From Trinickia soli (lineage in GTDB: Bacteria; Pseudomonadota; Gammaproteobacteria; Burkholderiales; Burkholderiaceae), in the NCBI RefSeq assembly GCF_002879855.1, contig NZ_PNYB01000012.1, positions 1 to 64,000 on the forward strand: 64,000 nucleotides of DNA. The letters run 5' to 3'. The notes beneath the pieces were generated by a model. The model worked only from the letters and a program-made list of their open reading frames with translations, was not told the origin of the DNA and did not search any database. Position numbers and translations under genes: made by a program. This document shows, piece after piece, positions 1-9,370 of the stretch (positions are counted from its first letter, which is position 1; the number at the start of each line of letters is the position of its first letter).

Positions 1-66
1 GTCATGATTCGGCTCCTGTTGAAGAACGAGGCGGATTGCCTCATTCGCCAACATAAAGCCGCGTGA
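1..66 (+). CDS. C-terminal end of an unidentified protein, cut by the window edge
   Basis: A reading frame open from base 1 ends with TGA at 64-66 and gives 21 residues ending in KNEADCLIRQHKAA. Its start lies outside the window. It is too short to assign. The decarboxylase remnant that follows on the same strand suggests a diamine or siderophore-type neighbourhood, but that is only context. It could be chance coding. Confidence 0.25.
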   Translation, partial: VMIRLLLKNEADCLIRQHKAA

Positions 67-156
67 CCGGCCTCTCCCTGACCTCCAGCGCCGGACCGTA
101 GCCCCTACCGCGCGAGCGGTTTAGTCCGCCGACCCATTGCCGACAGTCGACCCAGT

Positions 157-734
157 GTCGCATCTGCGTCGGCTTTCAACGTACAACGGTCGCTCGTCGA
201 CTCGCATAGGCCGATTACCTGAACCGCGAATCGGACGACCTACCGAATCTGGTAGACAAAACGCTGTCGACCACCCGCCGCTTCGATGCACTCAAGGTAT
301 ACATGATGTTGCGGGCGCTGGGCTGTGAGGCGATGGGGGCCATGGTCGACCATCTGTTGGCTCAGACGCGGGCCATCGCAGAGAAAATTCGCAATAGTAC
401 TCAGTACGAACTCTTGGCCCCGCCGCGGCTTTCCACCATTTTGTTCCGGTACGTCGTCGGCGATTCGCGCGTATCCATCGACGAATTCAATCGCGGCCTG
501 CGCTCGGCACTGCTGCAGAAGGGCGTCGCGGTGCTGGGCGAAACGGTTGTAAATGAACAGGTGGCACTCAAACTCACCATATTGAATCCGTGTTTGCGCG
601 AGGCCGAGTTTGACGAACTACTGCAGCTGATTTCCCACTTTGCTGAAAGTCGGCGGGACGAGATCATCAGGACAGGAACGTCTCGCACAAAGATGGCGTC
701 GGCAGATTGCCTAGCGGGTGGCGTACTCGCATGA
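157..734 (+). pseudogene. Remnant of a PLP-dependent L-2,4-diaminobutyrate decarboxylase (C-terminal third)
   Basis: The readable part starts at 210 with ADYLNRESDDLPNLVDK, then STTRRFDALKV and a long C-terminal domain (QLSTILFR-like stretch RLSTILFRYV), the pattern of group II PLP decarboxylases of the diaminobutyrate/tyrosine type. Those enzymes are about 480-510 residues; only about 175 C-terminal residues remain. Weak similarity continues upstream in another frame (157-207); dropping two bases at 208-209 (inside an in-frame TAG) would join the frames as H-ADYL. The catalytic-lysine region is absent. An ATG at 303 could still give a 143-residue piece, but it would lack the active site. The tail after about 690 no longer resembles the family. 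Confidence 0.75.
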
Positions 735-942
735 GGAATTTGACCGAGGTATGCAATAGATCATAAATCGCAGCGTTTAACCAGACTGGAGAGCAGACGC
801 AAATGCCCGAAAAGTGCGATGGTCGACTCAGCATTTGCGCCCGACACGAATTTCCGCGCGCATATTTTTTCGGCATCTGGCGACCAGCTTAAAGAGTACG
901 TATAATTGCGCACCTTATTTTGATCGAATCGGATAACAGACC

Positions 943-1599
943 ATGAATGAACGATCTGCTGTACCGCCGTCCGCCCGCACTACCATTCGTCGCTTGCCTG
1001 AACTCGCCAATCACGACCGGGCAACATTTTATAGTATTTTAGATGAATCTTACGTCTGCCACATTGCTTTCTCAGCGAACAACGACACGCACTGCATTCC
1101 AACCGCTCACTGGAGAAAGGATGATTATCTATATATCCATGGGTCCAATGGAAGCCGCCTAATAAAATCTCTAGCCGCTGGCGTACAAACCTCCGTTGCA
1201 ATTACATTGCTGGATGGTTTGGTTTTGGCCAAGTCGGCATTTAGCCACTCGATGAATTACCGATCTGCAGTTATTTACGGACACTTTGAAATCGTGCAGG
1301 GTAGCGCAGAAAAGCTCGAAGCATTGGATGTTTTTATGGATAAGATTGCTATGGGCCGCAAGGAAGAGGCGCGGCGCGGCAATTCCAAAGAAATTGCCGC
1401 CACCAATATACTTCGGATTTCTCTCACGGAAGTTGCGGTAAAGATCAGTGACTCTGGCCCCTCTGACAAGGACGAGGACATCGACCTCCCCGTTTGGGCG
1501 GGAATCCTGCCGATGAAAATGACCCGCGGATCCCCAGTTCATAACGAAAACAATAAAGATGTAATCATACCGGATTATGTAAAAACTTGGGCCGATTGA
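943..1599 (+). CDS. Pyridoxamine 5'-phosphate oxidase-like (NimA/split-barrel) flavin-binding protein
   Basis: The 218-residue product follows the FMN-binding split-barrel plan of the NimA / pyridoxamine-phosphate-oxidase-related family: an N-terminal CHIAFSANN strand, PTAHWRKDDYLYIHGSNGSR (residues about 54-73), a LLDGLVLAKSAF strand, HSMNYRSAVIYG, and a C-terminal PVWAGILP motif usual in this family. Proteins of this kind bind flavin and often reduce nitro or other small substrates; the substrate here cannot be read. The gene is clearly AT-richer than the catabolic operon downstream and is followed by an equally AT-rich methyltransferase, which suggests the two came in together. Start ATG 943 follows GGATAACAGACC with no strong ribosome site. 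Confidence 0.7.
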   Translation: MNERSAVPPSARTTIRRLPELANHDRATFYSILDESYVCHIAFSANNDTHCIPTAHWRKDDYLYIHGSNGSRLIKSLAAGVQTSVAITLLDGLVLAKSAFSHSMNYRSAVIYGHFEIVQGSAEKLEALDVFMDKIAMGRKEEARRGNSKEIAATNILRISLTEVAVKISDSGPSDKDEDIDLPVWAGILPMKMTRGSPVHNENNKDVIIPDYVKTWAD

Positions 1600-1722
1600 C
1601 TTGCTAGGGCAGCCAGAACCAAAGTGCGCCAAGTAAAAAGGCGGGCGCTAAGGTGCAGTGGGCATCCAGCGAACGCCGTACAACCACTCCTGCTTTTCAG
1701 AACATACCAGAAGGTAAAAATA

Positions 1723-2502
1723 ATGGCGATAGATCAGCAAGGGCTGTATCAGACAGTTACTGACATGTACACCATGGTAGATAGGGAATTGGGTGGGCGT
1801 CACCAGCCATTTCTCAATTATGGATACGATTTACGGTCTGGACTTGCCATGGAACAGCAAGATGCTGCTTTTGACATTCATGCGCAGCTCTACCATTACG
1901 TACTGCGCACGGTTGATGTTCATGGAGCTGATGTGCTGGAAATTGGCTCCGGGCGTGGCGGTGGTAGTTATTATATCAAGCAGTATTTGGGCGCCAAAAA
2001 GGTCGTGGGCATTGAATATCTGCCTCAAAACGTGAGTGCGTCTCGTGATAGCTTTGGTAGCGTAAATAATCTTGAGTTTTATCAGGGTGATGCCAGTAAT
2101 CTTGATATCGAAGTAAGTTCAGTAGATGTTGTAGCAAATATCGAGTCATCGCACTGCTATCCGAATTTAGAGCGTTTCTTTGAAGAAGTGTACCGCGTTC
2201 TGTGCAATGGCGGAAGTTTTTGCTATGCGGATCTGATGACGCCGGACATGAATGAACAGGTCAAGCAGATTACGGCTATGCTGCCCTTCGAATTGACCAA
2301 GGTAGAGGATATAACGGATGGTGTTGTTGGCGGTTTGACCCTCGCCAACCAAAGAAAACTGTCTCTGATCCATGAGCTAGATATTAGTGAAGAACGTAAG
2401 GCATGGTGGATCAACGAATGGGCATGTGTTGGAACGCCAATCTGGCAAGATCTGCAAAAAAGAGATTTGATGTATATGCATTATGTTTTTAAAAAGATGT
2501 GA
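1723..2502 (+). CDS. Class I SAM-dependent methyltransferase
   Basis: A 259-residue protein with the Rossmann SAM site VLEIGSGRGGGSYYIKQYLG (about residues 68-87), an acidic strand-2 end (VGIEYLP), motif II region SVDVVANIESSHCYPN and the post-II EVYRVLCNGG. The overall arrangement resembles small-molecule O/C-methyltransferases of the phthiotriolone / tocopherol-type group. I chose ATG 1723 because AGAAGG sits 8-12 bases ahead of it; the open frame continues upstream to 1624 without conserved content. The substrate is unknown. Codon use is AT-rich like the gene before it, 124 bases upstream on the same strand, so the two may form one transferred unit. Confidence 0.72.
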   Translation: MAIDQQGLYQTVTDMYTMVDRELGGRHQPFLNYGYDLRSGLAMEQQDAAFDIHAQLYHYVLRTVDVHGADVLEIGSGRGGGSYYIKQYLGAKKVVGIEYLPQNVSASRDSFGSVNNLEFYQGDASNLDIEVSSVDVVANIESSHCYPNLERFFEEVYRVLCNGGSFCYADLMTPDMNEQVKQITAMLPFELTKVEDITDGVVGGLTLANQRKLSLIHELDISEERKAWWINEWACVGTPIWQDLQKRDLMYMHYVFKKM

Positions 2503-2719
2503 TGTTCACTCGCGGCAAACCTCGGATGCAAAATTCATTACGTGGATCGAGAGCGAGCGAAAACCGAACGAGGCCGGCCCACGGGCCTGACCTTGCCCCT
2601 GTTTCGCGAATCCCATAGCCGAGAGATTTATGCGGCTCGCCCCTGTCGGGGTCCTGTCGAGCGGCGAAAGCAGCGTAGAGGGCGGCCATGGTAATTGACA
2701 ATCTACAGCCCTGCGAGTA

Positions 2720-3493
2720 TCACAGTGCAGCGTGTAGCGCGGGCAGAGCGCTGCGGGACCATGCCACGCAAGCTGCGTATCCAGCCGGCGCCTCGAACCA
2801 GACCGCATCGAACGCCGTGACGGCCGGGAGCGAGACCTCAGCGGACTCACTTGGCGTGCCAATCAGGTGGACGTCCGGCGCGTCGGACGAGTTGCCCAGT
2901 ACCGAGAAATGCGTCATTTCTATCGCAATCCCTACCCCGAGCGCCTTCAGCAACGCTTCTTTGGCGGTCCAAGCATCGTAGAAGACATCGCGGTGACGAT
3001 GCTCGGGTAGCGCCCTCAGATGGGCCTCGTCTGCGGGAGCGAGAACGGCAGGAGCAAGCGATTGCCAATCTAGGCCCGTCTGCTGCGCCTCAATGTCAAC
3101 GCCAACGCGGCGCTTGCGCGAAAACGCCAGGAGCGCGTGTTCTCCCGAATGCGACACGTTGAAATCGACGCTTTCCCGGGCGAGCCTGTGCGCGAGCCGT
3201 GGCCGACCATGGATGTCGCGCTCGAGACTTAACCCTCGGGCGGGCGCTGCCAGGCGGGTGCCGAGTAGTTCGCGAAGCGCAGCGCGCGTTGCCGCATACC
3301 TCATTGCGTCCTCGTGCCGTACAAAGCGTGCGGCGCTTGCGCGTTCGTCGTCGGTGAGGACATCGAACGCTGACGAATCTAGGCGTGCCCGAAACTCGAA
3401 CGTGACGAGGATGACTTCGACGCCAGCCGCGCTCGCGCGCGGCACGTCAACAGGACTCGTCCAAAAGGCGGGTCGATCAGAAAATTTGGTCAA
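2720..3493 (-). CDS. 4'-phosphopantetheinyl transferase, Sfp type
   Basis: The 257-residue protein carries the signature motifs of Sfp/AcpS-superfamily transferases that move phosphopantetheine from CoA to a serine of carrier proteins: FNVSHSG (about residue 111), GVDIE (about 130) with the Mg2+-binding Asp and Glu, and WTAKEALLK (about 169). Length and motif spacing match the two-fold-repeat Sfp/EntD class used for NRPS and PKS carriers. No carrier protein or NRPS lies in the window, so its partner must be elsewhere. It stands alone on the minus strand; a perfect 20-bp palindrome lies 94 bp upstream of its start. Confidence 0.88.
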   Translation of the reverse strand: MTKFSDRPAFWTSPVDVPRASAAGVEVILVTFEFRARLDSSAFDVLTDDERASAARFVRHEDAMRYAATRAALRELLGTRLAAPARGLSLERDIHGRPRLAHRLARESVDFNVSHSGEHALLAFSRKRRVGVDIEAQQTGLDWQSLAPAVLAPADEAHLRALPEHRHRDVFYDAWTAKEALLKALGVGIAIEMTHFSVLGNSSDAPDVHLIGTPSESAEVSLPAVTAFDAVWFEAPAGYAACVAWSRSALPALHAAL

Positions 3494-4199
3494 TGCGGCT
3501 CGGCATGAGTCGGCGTGAGCGCCGATTACGGGCTAACAAAATTGCGTCGCCCATTATCCCTGCAGAAGGTCGGCCGGGATTCGCAAATATGCGAAGCTTC
3601 GCATATAGCAGAGGTTTTTTGGGCTTGAGTAGCCGCCCCGCCCGATCATTGGGAGCTTTTAGGGGGCAGTGGTCGAGCGGCTTGTAGAGCCATCTGAGAA
3701 GCCGACTTTTCGCGACCCGGTCCCTGCCCCGCAGAAATTGGAGTTTTTCAACACAATCGGCCGCAACGTGCCTCTTCAGACTGCCCCGAGTCGGGGACGG
3801 TCGCCAAGGCGCCCAATCAGCCGTTATCTGCATTTGTTATGGAACAGTGGAAAGGGTTCGATCAGAAACTAATTCGAGTGTAGCCGTGTAACACGCCGCT
3901 CGCAGCGGGTCCCTGACCGAAGAGCGGGGAACGCGACCGAAGGCTTGGGCTCCGTCGGAAACTGCATCTCCCAGGGAATTTTCCAGGCTCGCGCCGGTCT
4001 CCTGAGAAATGCGCACGCTTTGATCGCGCATGACATCGACGAATGCGACAGATCATGAACACGGCAAGTTTCGATCGACTCGGTGCTGTCGGACAAGCTC
4101 GCCGTTTATGCCGCTAACGCCAAGGGGATCTATCGCGAAGCTTGATCGATATCGAATGCACCTCATGCATACACTGCCGCAGCAGCGAAGGAGAGCGCC
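3494..4199. other. 706-bp region without a supported gene
   Basis: Between the phosphopantetheinyl transferase and the flavoprotein I see no gene that keeps family features. It holds the palindrome at 3587-3606 and a short open tail at about 4078-4143 (DKLAVYAANAKGIYREA then TGA) which looks like the end of a metabolic enzyme such as an amidohydrolase, but with too little sequence to name. Remnants of lost genes are the likeliest content. Confidence 0.5.
3587..3606. repeat. Perfect 20-bp palindrome (possible operator)
   Basis: ATATGCGAAG followed directly by CTTCGCATAT, ten bases and their exact reverse complement with no spacer. A run of six T lies a few bases further on the plus strand. 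It sits between the divergent flavoprotein (4200) and phosphopantetheinyl transferase (3493) genes, closer to the latter. A dimeric repressor site or a small hairpin are both possible. Confidence 0.5.
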
Positions 4200-5579
4200 A
4201 TGACGCAACGATTCGAAGCAATCATCATCGGCACCGGGCAATCCGGCCCGCCGCTCGCGGCGCGGTTATCCGGCGCCGGAATGAAGGTCGCGATAGTGGA
4301 ACGAGCGCGGTTCGGCGGGACGTGTGTGAACACCGGCTGCATCCCTACCAAGACGCTGATTGCCAGCGCCTATGCGGCTCACTTGGCGCGGCGCGCTGAC
4401 GAATTCGGGGTGGCTGTGGGTGGGCCGGTCACGGTCGACATGAAGCAGGTTAAAGCACGGAAAGACCGGATTTCCGCGCACTCGAGCCAAGGTGTCGAGC
4501 AGTGGGTCCGCGCTCTTGAAAACTGCACGGTCTATCGCGGCCATGCCCGCTTCGAGAGCGCGCATGTCGTTCGCGTCGACGATGAATTGCTGGAGGCCGA
4601 CCGGATATACATCAACGTCGGCGGCCGTGCGCTTATCCCCTCCATGCAGGGTCTGGACCAAGTTGACTACCTCACGAACTCGAGCATGATGGACGTGGAC
4701 TTCGTGCCGGAACACCTGATCGTCGTGGGTGGCAGCTATGTGGGCCTCGAGTTCGGCCAGATGTACAGGCGCTTCGGTTCCCGCGTAACGATCGTGGAGA
4801 AAGGCGCGCGCCTGATCGCACGCGAGGATGAAGATGTCTCGCAAGCGGTGCGGGAGATATTGGAAAGCGAGGGGATCGACATCCAGCTCAATGCCAACTG
4901 CCTCACCGTGCGACGTGACGCAGGCAACGTGGTTGTGGGGCTGGATTGCGCCACCGGAGCCCGCGAAGTCACAGGCTCGCATTTGCTCCTCGCTGTCGGG
5001 CGCGTCCCCAACACTGACGATCTCGGGCTCGACCGGGCGGGCGTCGAGACCGACGCACGAGGGTACATCAAGGTGGATGAGCAGTTGCGCACCAGTGTCC
5101 CGAACATCTGGGCACTGGGCGACTGTAACGGTCGAGGCGCGTTCACGCATACGTCGTACAACGACTATGAGATCGTGGCGGCTAATCTTCTCGACAATGA
5201 CGCGCGCAAGGTTTCAGACCGAATCTCGGCATACGCCATGTTCATAGACCCTCCGCTTGGCCGCGCTGGTATGACGCAAGCGGAGGCGATGCAATCGGGA
5301 CGCAAGCTATTGGTTGGCACGCGCCCGATGACGCGCGTCGGGCGCGCCGTGGAAAAAGGCGAAAGTAAAGGCTTCATGAAGGTGATTGTCGACGCTGAGA
5401 CCGAGCTGATTCTGGGCGCCTCGATCCTGGGTGTCACCGGCGACGAGGTGATTCACTCCCTGCTCGACGTGATGTATGCGAAGGCGCCGTATCGCACGAT
5501 TAGTCGTGCGATGCACATCCATCCGACCGTCTCCGAACTCGTGCCGACGCTGTTGCAGGAGTTGCAGCCTGTGGGATAG
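4200..5579 (+). CDS. Mercuric-reductase-like pyridine nucleotide-disulfide oxidoreductase
   Basis: A 459-residue class I flavin disulfide reductase: FAD site IIIGTGQSGPPLAARL near residue 8, redox-active disulfide GGTCVNTGCIPTKT (residues about 39-52), NAD(P)-binding VVGGSYVGLEFGQ near 177, second FAD motif NIWALGDCNG near 302, and the C-terminal dimer interface with HIHPTVSELVPTLL. The His-Pro-Thr motif is present with Glu in the HPTxSE arrangement of the family. It lacks the N-terminal metal-binding domain and C-terminal Cys pair of true mercuric reductase, so mercury reduction is not supported; it is closer to the MerA-like/RclA-like enzymes of unclear substrate. The 3' end meets the CoA ligase gene convergently. 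Confidence 0.85.
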   Translation: MTQRFEAIIIGTGQSGPPLAARLSGAGMKVAIVERARFGGTCVNTGCIPTKTLIASAYAAHLARRADEFGVAVGGPVTVDMKQVKARKDRISAHSSQGVEQWVRALENCTVYRGHARFESAHVVRVDDELLEADRIYINVGGRALIPSMQGLDQVDYLTNSSMMDVDFVPEHLIVVGGSYVGLEFGQMYRRFGSRVTIVEKGARLIAREDEDVSQAVREILESEGIDIQLNANCLTVRRDAGNVVVGLDCATGAREVTGSHLLLAVGRVPNTDDLGLDRAGVETDARGYIKVDEQLRTSVPNIWALGDCNGRGAFTHTSYNDYEIVAANLLDNDARKVSDRISAYAMFIDPPLGRAGMTQAEAMQSGRKLLVGTRPMTRVGRAVEKGESKGFMKVIVDAETELILGASILGVTGDEVIHSLLDVMYAKAPYRTISRAMHIHPTVSELVPTLLQELQPVG

Positions 5580-5638
5580 GGCGTGCCGTGCGTGTTCGAC
5601 GCTGTATCGAACGTCACCTCAAAGACGCCGAACAGCCG

Positions 5639-7276
5639 TCACATACTCCGCAACGCAAACCGCTTCAATTTCCCCGTTTCCGTACGCGGCAACGCATCGA
5701 TGAACCGAATCACGCGCGGATACTTATACGGCGCCACCGTCCGCTTGACGAAGGCTTGCAGCTCGGCAACGAGCGCATCGTCCGCCGCATATCCCGGCTT
5801 GACGACTACAAAAGCCTTCACCACTTGCCCGCGCTCCTCATCAGGTGCGCCGATCACACCGCATTCGGCCACGGCCTCGTGCAGCATCAGCACGCTTTCC
5901 ACTTCAGGCCCGGAAATGTTGTAGCCCGCCGAAACGATCATGTCGTCGGCGCGCGCCTGATAGAAGACGTATCCATCGGCGTCGACATACACCGCATCGC
6001 CCGGTAGATTCCAACCGTCGCGCACGAACTTCTTCTGGCGCTCGTCCGCCAGATAGCGGCACCCGGTGGGCCCGCGCACCGCGAGCTTGCCAATCGTGCC
6101 AACCGGCACCGGATGCATATCGTCATCGACGACCTCGATGACATACCCTGGTACAGCCTTGCCGATCGCATGCGGGCGTACCTCGTCGCCGGCCGACGAG
6201 ATGAAGATATGAATCATCTCCGTCCCACCGATGCCGTCGATCATCTCGATGCCCGTCGCTTTGCGCCAGAGTTCACGCGTCGAATCGGGCAGCGCTTCGC
6301 CCGCCGATACGGTCTTCCTCAAGCTGGAGATATCGAAGCGCGGCACCAGTGCGGCCATTTGCCGATAGAACGTCGGCGCTGTGAACATCGTCGTCGCATG
6401 AAATCGCTGCGTCGTGCGCAACAGCGTTTCGGGTGTGAGCTTTTCGATCAACACGGTCGACGCCCCAACGCGCATCGGAAAGCACAATAGCCCGCCAAGC
6501 CCGAAGGTAAACGCGAGAGGCGGCGTGCCGCAAAACACGTCGTCGGCGGTCGGCTTGAGAATGTGCCGTGGAAACAAATCGCACATCGCCAGCACGTCGC
6601 GATGAAAATGCACGCACCCCTTCGGCGCGCCCGTCGTCCCGCTCGTAAAAGCGATCAGGCAAACGTCATCCGCGGCCGTATCGCAAGCCGTGAATTGCGC
6701 GGGCTTGCCCGCAGCCAGCGATTCCATCGAGCGCGGCGCGTCGCTATGAAACACTCGCACGTCGGTAAGATCGGCGCAGTAGAACTCGTCGTTCTCGTCG
6801 TCGCATCGGTCGAGTTCTTCAATGAGGCGCGCATCGCAAAGCGCTGCGCGAATCTGCGCTTTATCGATGATCTGCTTAAGCTCCTTCGCTCGCAGCAGCG
6901 GCATCGTCGGCACGACGACCAACCCCGCCTTCAGGCTCGCAAGGAACGCTACCGCCATCTGCAGCGTATTCGGCCCGCGCAGCAACACACGGTTGCCCGG
7001 TACCAAGCCCATGTCTGCGACCAGCACATGCGCCCAACGATCGACCATCGCGCGCAGCTCGTTATAGGTCGTTCCTCGAGGCGTATCGTTCACCTCCGAC
7101 CAAATCGCTACCCGGTCGCCGTGTCCCGCGGCGATCGTGGCGTCGAGCAACTCCGTCGCACAGTTGAATCGCTTGGGGTAGGAGACATCGGGTTGATCGA
7201 GCAGCAAGACGGGCCATTGATCTTGCGGCGGCAGATGGTCTCGCGCAAACGTATCGACATGGGCTGACGGTTCCAT
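5639..7276 (-). CDS. abmG: 2-aminobenzoate (anthranilate)-CoA ligase
   Basis: This 545-residue acyl-adenylate-forming enzyme activates an aromatic acid with ATP and CoA. It shows A3 FTSGTTGAPKG (about 210-220), A5 GIGGTEM (about 344), the hinge GYNISGPEVE and the C-terminal lysine motif RTETGKLKR (about 531-539). It resembles benzoate-type CoA ligases. I assign 2-aminobenzoate because it is the last gene of a run headed by the bifunctional 2-aminobenzoyl-CoA monooxygenase/reductase, as in the pathway described for Azoarcus evansii. A RidA-family gene lies 13 bp upstream. Benzoate or another substituted benzoate is the alternative. Confidence 0.85.
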   Translation of the reverse strand: MEPSAHVDTFARDHLPPQDQWPVLLLDQPDVSYPKRFNCATELLDATIAAGHGDRVAIWSEVNDTPRGTTYNELRAMVDRWAHVLVADMGLVPGNRVLLRGPNTLQMAVAFLASLKAGLVVVPTMPLLRAKELKQIIDKAQIRAALCDARLIEELDRCDDENDEFYCADLTDVRVFHSDAPRSMESLAAGKPAQFTACDTAADDVCLIAFTSGTTGAPKGCVHFHRDVLAMCDLFPRHILKPTADDVFCGTPPLAFTFGLGGLLCFPMRVGASTVLIEKLTPETLLRTTQRFHATTMFTAPTFYRQMAALVPRFDISSLRKTVSAGEALPDSTRELWRKATGIEMIDGIGGTEMIHIFISSAGDEVRPHAIGKAVPGYVIEVVDDDMHPVPVGTIGKLAVRGPTGCRYLADERQKKFVRDGWNLPGDAVYVDADGYVFYQARADDMIVSAGYNISGPEVESVLMLHEAVAECGVIGAPDEERGQVVKAFVVVKPGYAADDALVAELQAFVKRTVAPYKYPRVIRFIDALPRTETGKLKRFALRSM

Positions 7277-7289
7277 GGCTCGCTCCGGT

Positions 7290-7685
7290 TCAGTCGGATA
7301 TCACGGCGGTGGCTTCGATTTCTACTTTCGCTCGGTCTTCGATGAGGGCGGCCACCTGCACCGCGCTCATGGCGATGTCGTAATCGCCGATCAAATCGCG
7401 AAACGCCTGCCCGACATCGCGAGCCGAGGCCAGATATTCGCGTTTGTCCGTCACGTACCACGTCATTCGCACGAGATGTTCGGGACGTGCCCCCGCTTCC
7501 TTCAACACCGCGACAATGTTTTCGAGTGCCTGTCGCGCCTGATCGGCGAAGGTGTCGGAACGGAATTGCCCCGTTTCGTCCCAGCCGATTTGACCGGCGA
7601 TGTATACCTGCGTACCGTGAGCGGCGACGCCGTTGGCGTAACCTCGGGGCTTGGGCCAGCCCGCTGGCAGAAGTGGACGTTTCAT
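7290..7685 (-). CDS. RidA/YjgF-family imine deaminase
   Basis: A 131-residue small trimer-forming protein with the YjgF/RidA fold: [13 protein letters not shown] near residue 28, a central helix with [12 protein letters not shown]-like [19 protein letters not shown], and the strand VRMTWYVTD. RidA proteins hydrolyse enamines/imines to ketones plus ammonia. In the 2-aminobenzoyl-CoA route the amino group must be lost after ring reduction, so a deaminase of this family in the operon fits that step, though this is inference. Its start overlaps the stop of the thioesterase gene (ATGA at 7682-7685). Confidence 0.83.
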   Translation of the reverse strand: MKRPLLPAGWPKPRGYANGVAAHGTQVYIAGQIGWDETGQFRSDTFADQARQALENIVAVLKEAGARPEHLVRMTWYVTDKREYLASARDVGQAFRDLIGDYDIAMSAVQVAALIEDRAKVEIEATAVISD

Positions 7686-8143
7686 AGCGATGGACCCTCG
7701 ACTGCGGTTGTAGATGAAGACGCTGCCGCACGCGCGAGTGCGGCGCGGATGTCGTTAGGAATGCTGATCGATTCGCCGGTGTCGAGCGATGTCGTGACGA
7801 GCACTTGGTTCGCAACGAAACGCAGGCCGTCGCCACCGCGTCCGGCGATGCCGATCGAGATCGAGCGCTGCCCGACCCTCGTCAGGGAAAGCGAGAGCGA
7901 GATCGTCTCGCCCATGCGGCTCGGCCGCGCAAACTCGCATTCAAGCCGCACGATGGGAAGCCCGATGCGGCGCTGGCCGATCATCGCGGCATAGTCGATG
8001 CCGAGCGCGTCGGTGAACCAATCTTCGACGAGCGCGTTCGTCAGCGTCAGGTATTGCGGAAAGAACACGATGCCGGCCGGATCGCAGTGCGCGAAGCGAA
8101 TGCGAACGGGGCGCTCGAAAGCGATGGGCGCGATCTCGTTCAT
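7682..8143 (-). CDS. 4-hydroxybenzoyl-CoA thioesterase-family hotdog protein
   Basis: The 153-residue protein has the hotdog thioesterase signature [17 protein letters not shown] (about residues 16-32), with the Asp of HCDPAG being the usual catalytic acid, and a long second helix LVEDWF. The family hydrolyses aryl- and acyl-CoA thioesters. In this operon it could release CoA from a dead-end or side-product thioester. It overlaps both neighbours by four bases (acyl-CoA dehydrogenase upstream, RidA downstream), which indicates translational coupling. Confidence 0.85.
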   Translation of the reverse strand: MNEIAPIAFERPVRIRFAHCDPAGIVFFPQYLTLTNALVEDWFTDALGIDYAAMIGQRRIGLPIVRLECEFARPSRMGETISLSLSLTRVGQRSISIGIAGRGGDGLRFVANQVLVTTSLDTGESISIPNDIRAALARAAASSSTTAVEGPSL

Positions 8144-9369
8144 CGGTGGGCTCCGTCGCGTTGCTCCGCGTAGGCTTTGAGCAAATCACGCCCAATGATC
8201 AATTGCTGGACTTCCGTCGCGCCTTCATAGATGCGCAGTGCGCGTATCTCACGGTAAAGCGTCTCAACGGGGGTGCCGCTGCAAACGCCTTGGCCCCCCC
8301 ACAATTGCACGGCAGCATCGATGACACGCTGAGCACCTTCGCTCGCGTGCCACTTCGCCATTGCCGCCTCGCGCGTCACGCGCTTGCCTTGATCGCGCAT
8401 CCACGCGGCGCGATAGACGAGCAGGGCGGCCGAATCGATCGTCAGCGCCATCTCTGCAAGCTTGGCCTGCGTCAACTGAAAATCGCCGAGCGTTTGCCCG
8501 AACATGCGGCGCGAAGAGGCCCGTGCAAGCCCCTCGGCCATCGCGTGTCGGGCGAAGCCCAGCGAGGCGGCGGCCACCGATGTCCGGAAAATGTCGAGCG
8601 TTCGCATCGCAAGCTTGAACCCTTCCCCAGCCGCGCCGAGCATCTGCGATTTGGCGATGCGCGCGCCGTCGAAGCGCAGGCGCGCGAGCGGATGCGGAGC
8701 GATGACGTCGATGCGCTCGGCGATCGTGAAGCCGGGCGTTTCGGCATCGACGATAAAGGCGCTGATGCCGCGTGCGCCAGGCGCTTCGCCCGTACGTGCA
8801 AAGACGACGTAAAAGTCGGCGATGCCGCCGTTCGAAATCCAGGTTTTTTCGCCGTCAAGGACGTATTCATCGCCGTCCTCTCGCGCCGCCAAGGTGAGCG
8901 CCGCGACATCGGAGCCTGCTTCGGGCTCCGACAGTGCGAAGGCCGCGATGGCTTCACCGCTCGCGACGCGCGGCAGGTACCGGCGCTTTTGCGTGTCGGT
9001 GCCGGCGAGCGAGATCGCGCCCGAGCCGAGTCCTTGCATCGCCAGCGCGAAATCGGCCAGGCCCGAATGCATGGCGAGCGTTTCGCGCAGCAAGCAGACG
9101 GCGCGCGTGTCGATCGTATCGCCGTGGCCGCCGTACGTCGTGCCGCCGACCCCGTAGCGCAACCAACCGCCTTCGCCAAGCGCCCGCACGAGCCGGCGAC
9201 ATTGCCGATCGACTTCGTCGCGGCCATGGGGGCCAGCCTCTAGCGGCTCGGCTCGCGCAATCAGTGCGTCTTGCGAATCGCACCATGCTTGCAGTTCGAC
9301 GGCCAACTTGCGATGACGATCTTCAAAGAATGGCCAATCGAGCATGTCGGGCGAATGGGCGTTTGACAT
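8140..9369 (-). CDS. Acyl-CoA dehydrogenase
   Basis: A 409-residue FAD enzyme of the acyl-CoA dehydrogenase family. Visible are the flavin/substrate signature [17 protein letters not shown] (about 142-158), [15 protein letters not shown], and the C-terminal [19 protein letters not shown] with the Glu that acts as catalytic base in several subfamilies. It would oxidise a CoA-bound ring or ring-opened intermediate during beta-oxidation of the 2-aminobenzoyl-CoA product. It ends in a four-base overlap with the thioesterase gene and starts one base after the stop of the enoyl-CoA hydratase gene. Confidence 0.88.
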   Translation of the reverse strand: MSNAHSPDMLDWPFFEDRHRKLAVELQAWCDSQDALIARAEPLEAGPHGRDEVDRQCRRLVRALGEGGWLRYGVGGTTYGGHGDTIDTRAVCLLRETLAMHSGLADFALAMQGLGSGAISLAGTDTQKRRYLPRVASGEAIAAFALSEPEAGSDVAALTLAAREDGDEYVLDGEKTWISNGGIADFYVVFARTGEAPGARGISAFIVDAETPGFTIAERIDVIAPHPLARLRFDGARIAKSQMLGAAGEGFKLAMRTLDIFRTSVAAASLGFARHAMAEGLARASSRRMFGQTLGDFQLTQAKLAEMALTIDSAALLVYRAAWMRDQGKRVTREAAMAKWHASEGAQRVIDAAVQLWGGQGVCSGTPVETLYREIRALRIYEGATEVQQLIIGRDLLKAYAEQRDGAHR

Positions 9370-9370
9370 A

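Noticed and set aside
4200-5579. True mercuric reductase
   Set aside because: It lacks the N-terminal metal-binding domain and the C-terminal Cys pair, and no mer genes are near.
8146-9243. A 365-codon open frame on the plus strand opposite the acyl-CoA dehydrogenase
   Set aside because: It is rich in Arg, Ala and His as expected for the complement of a high-GC gene and has no domain features; the minus-strand gene has clear ACAD motifs.
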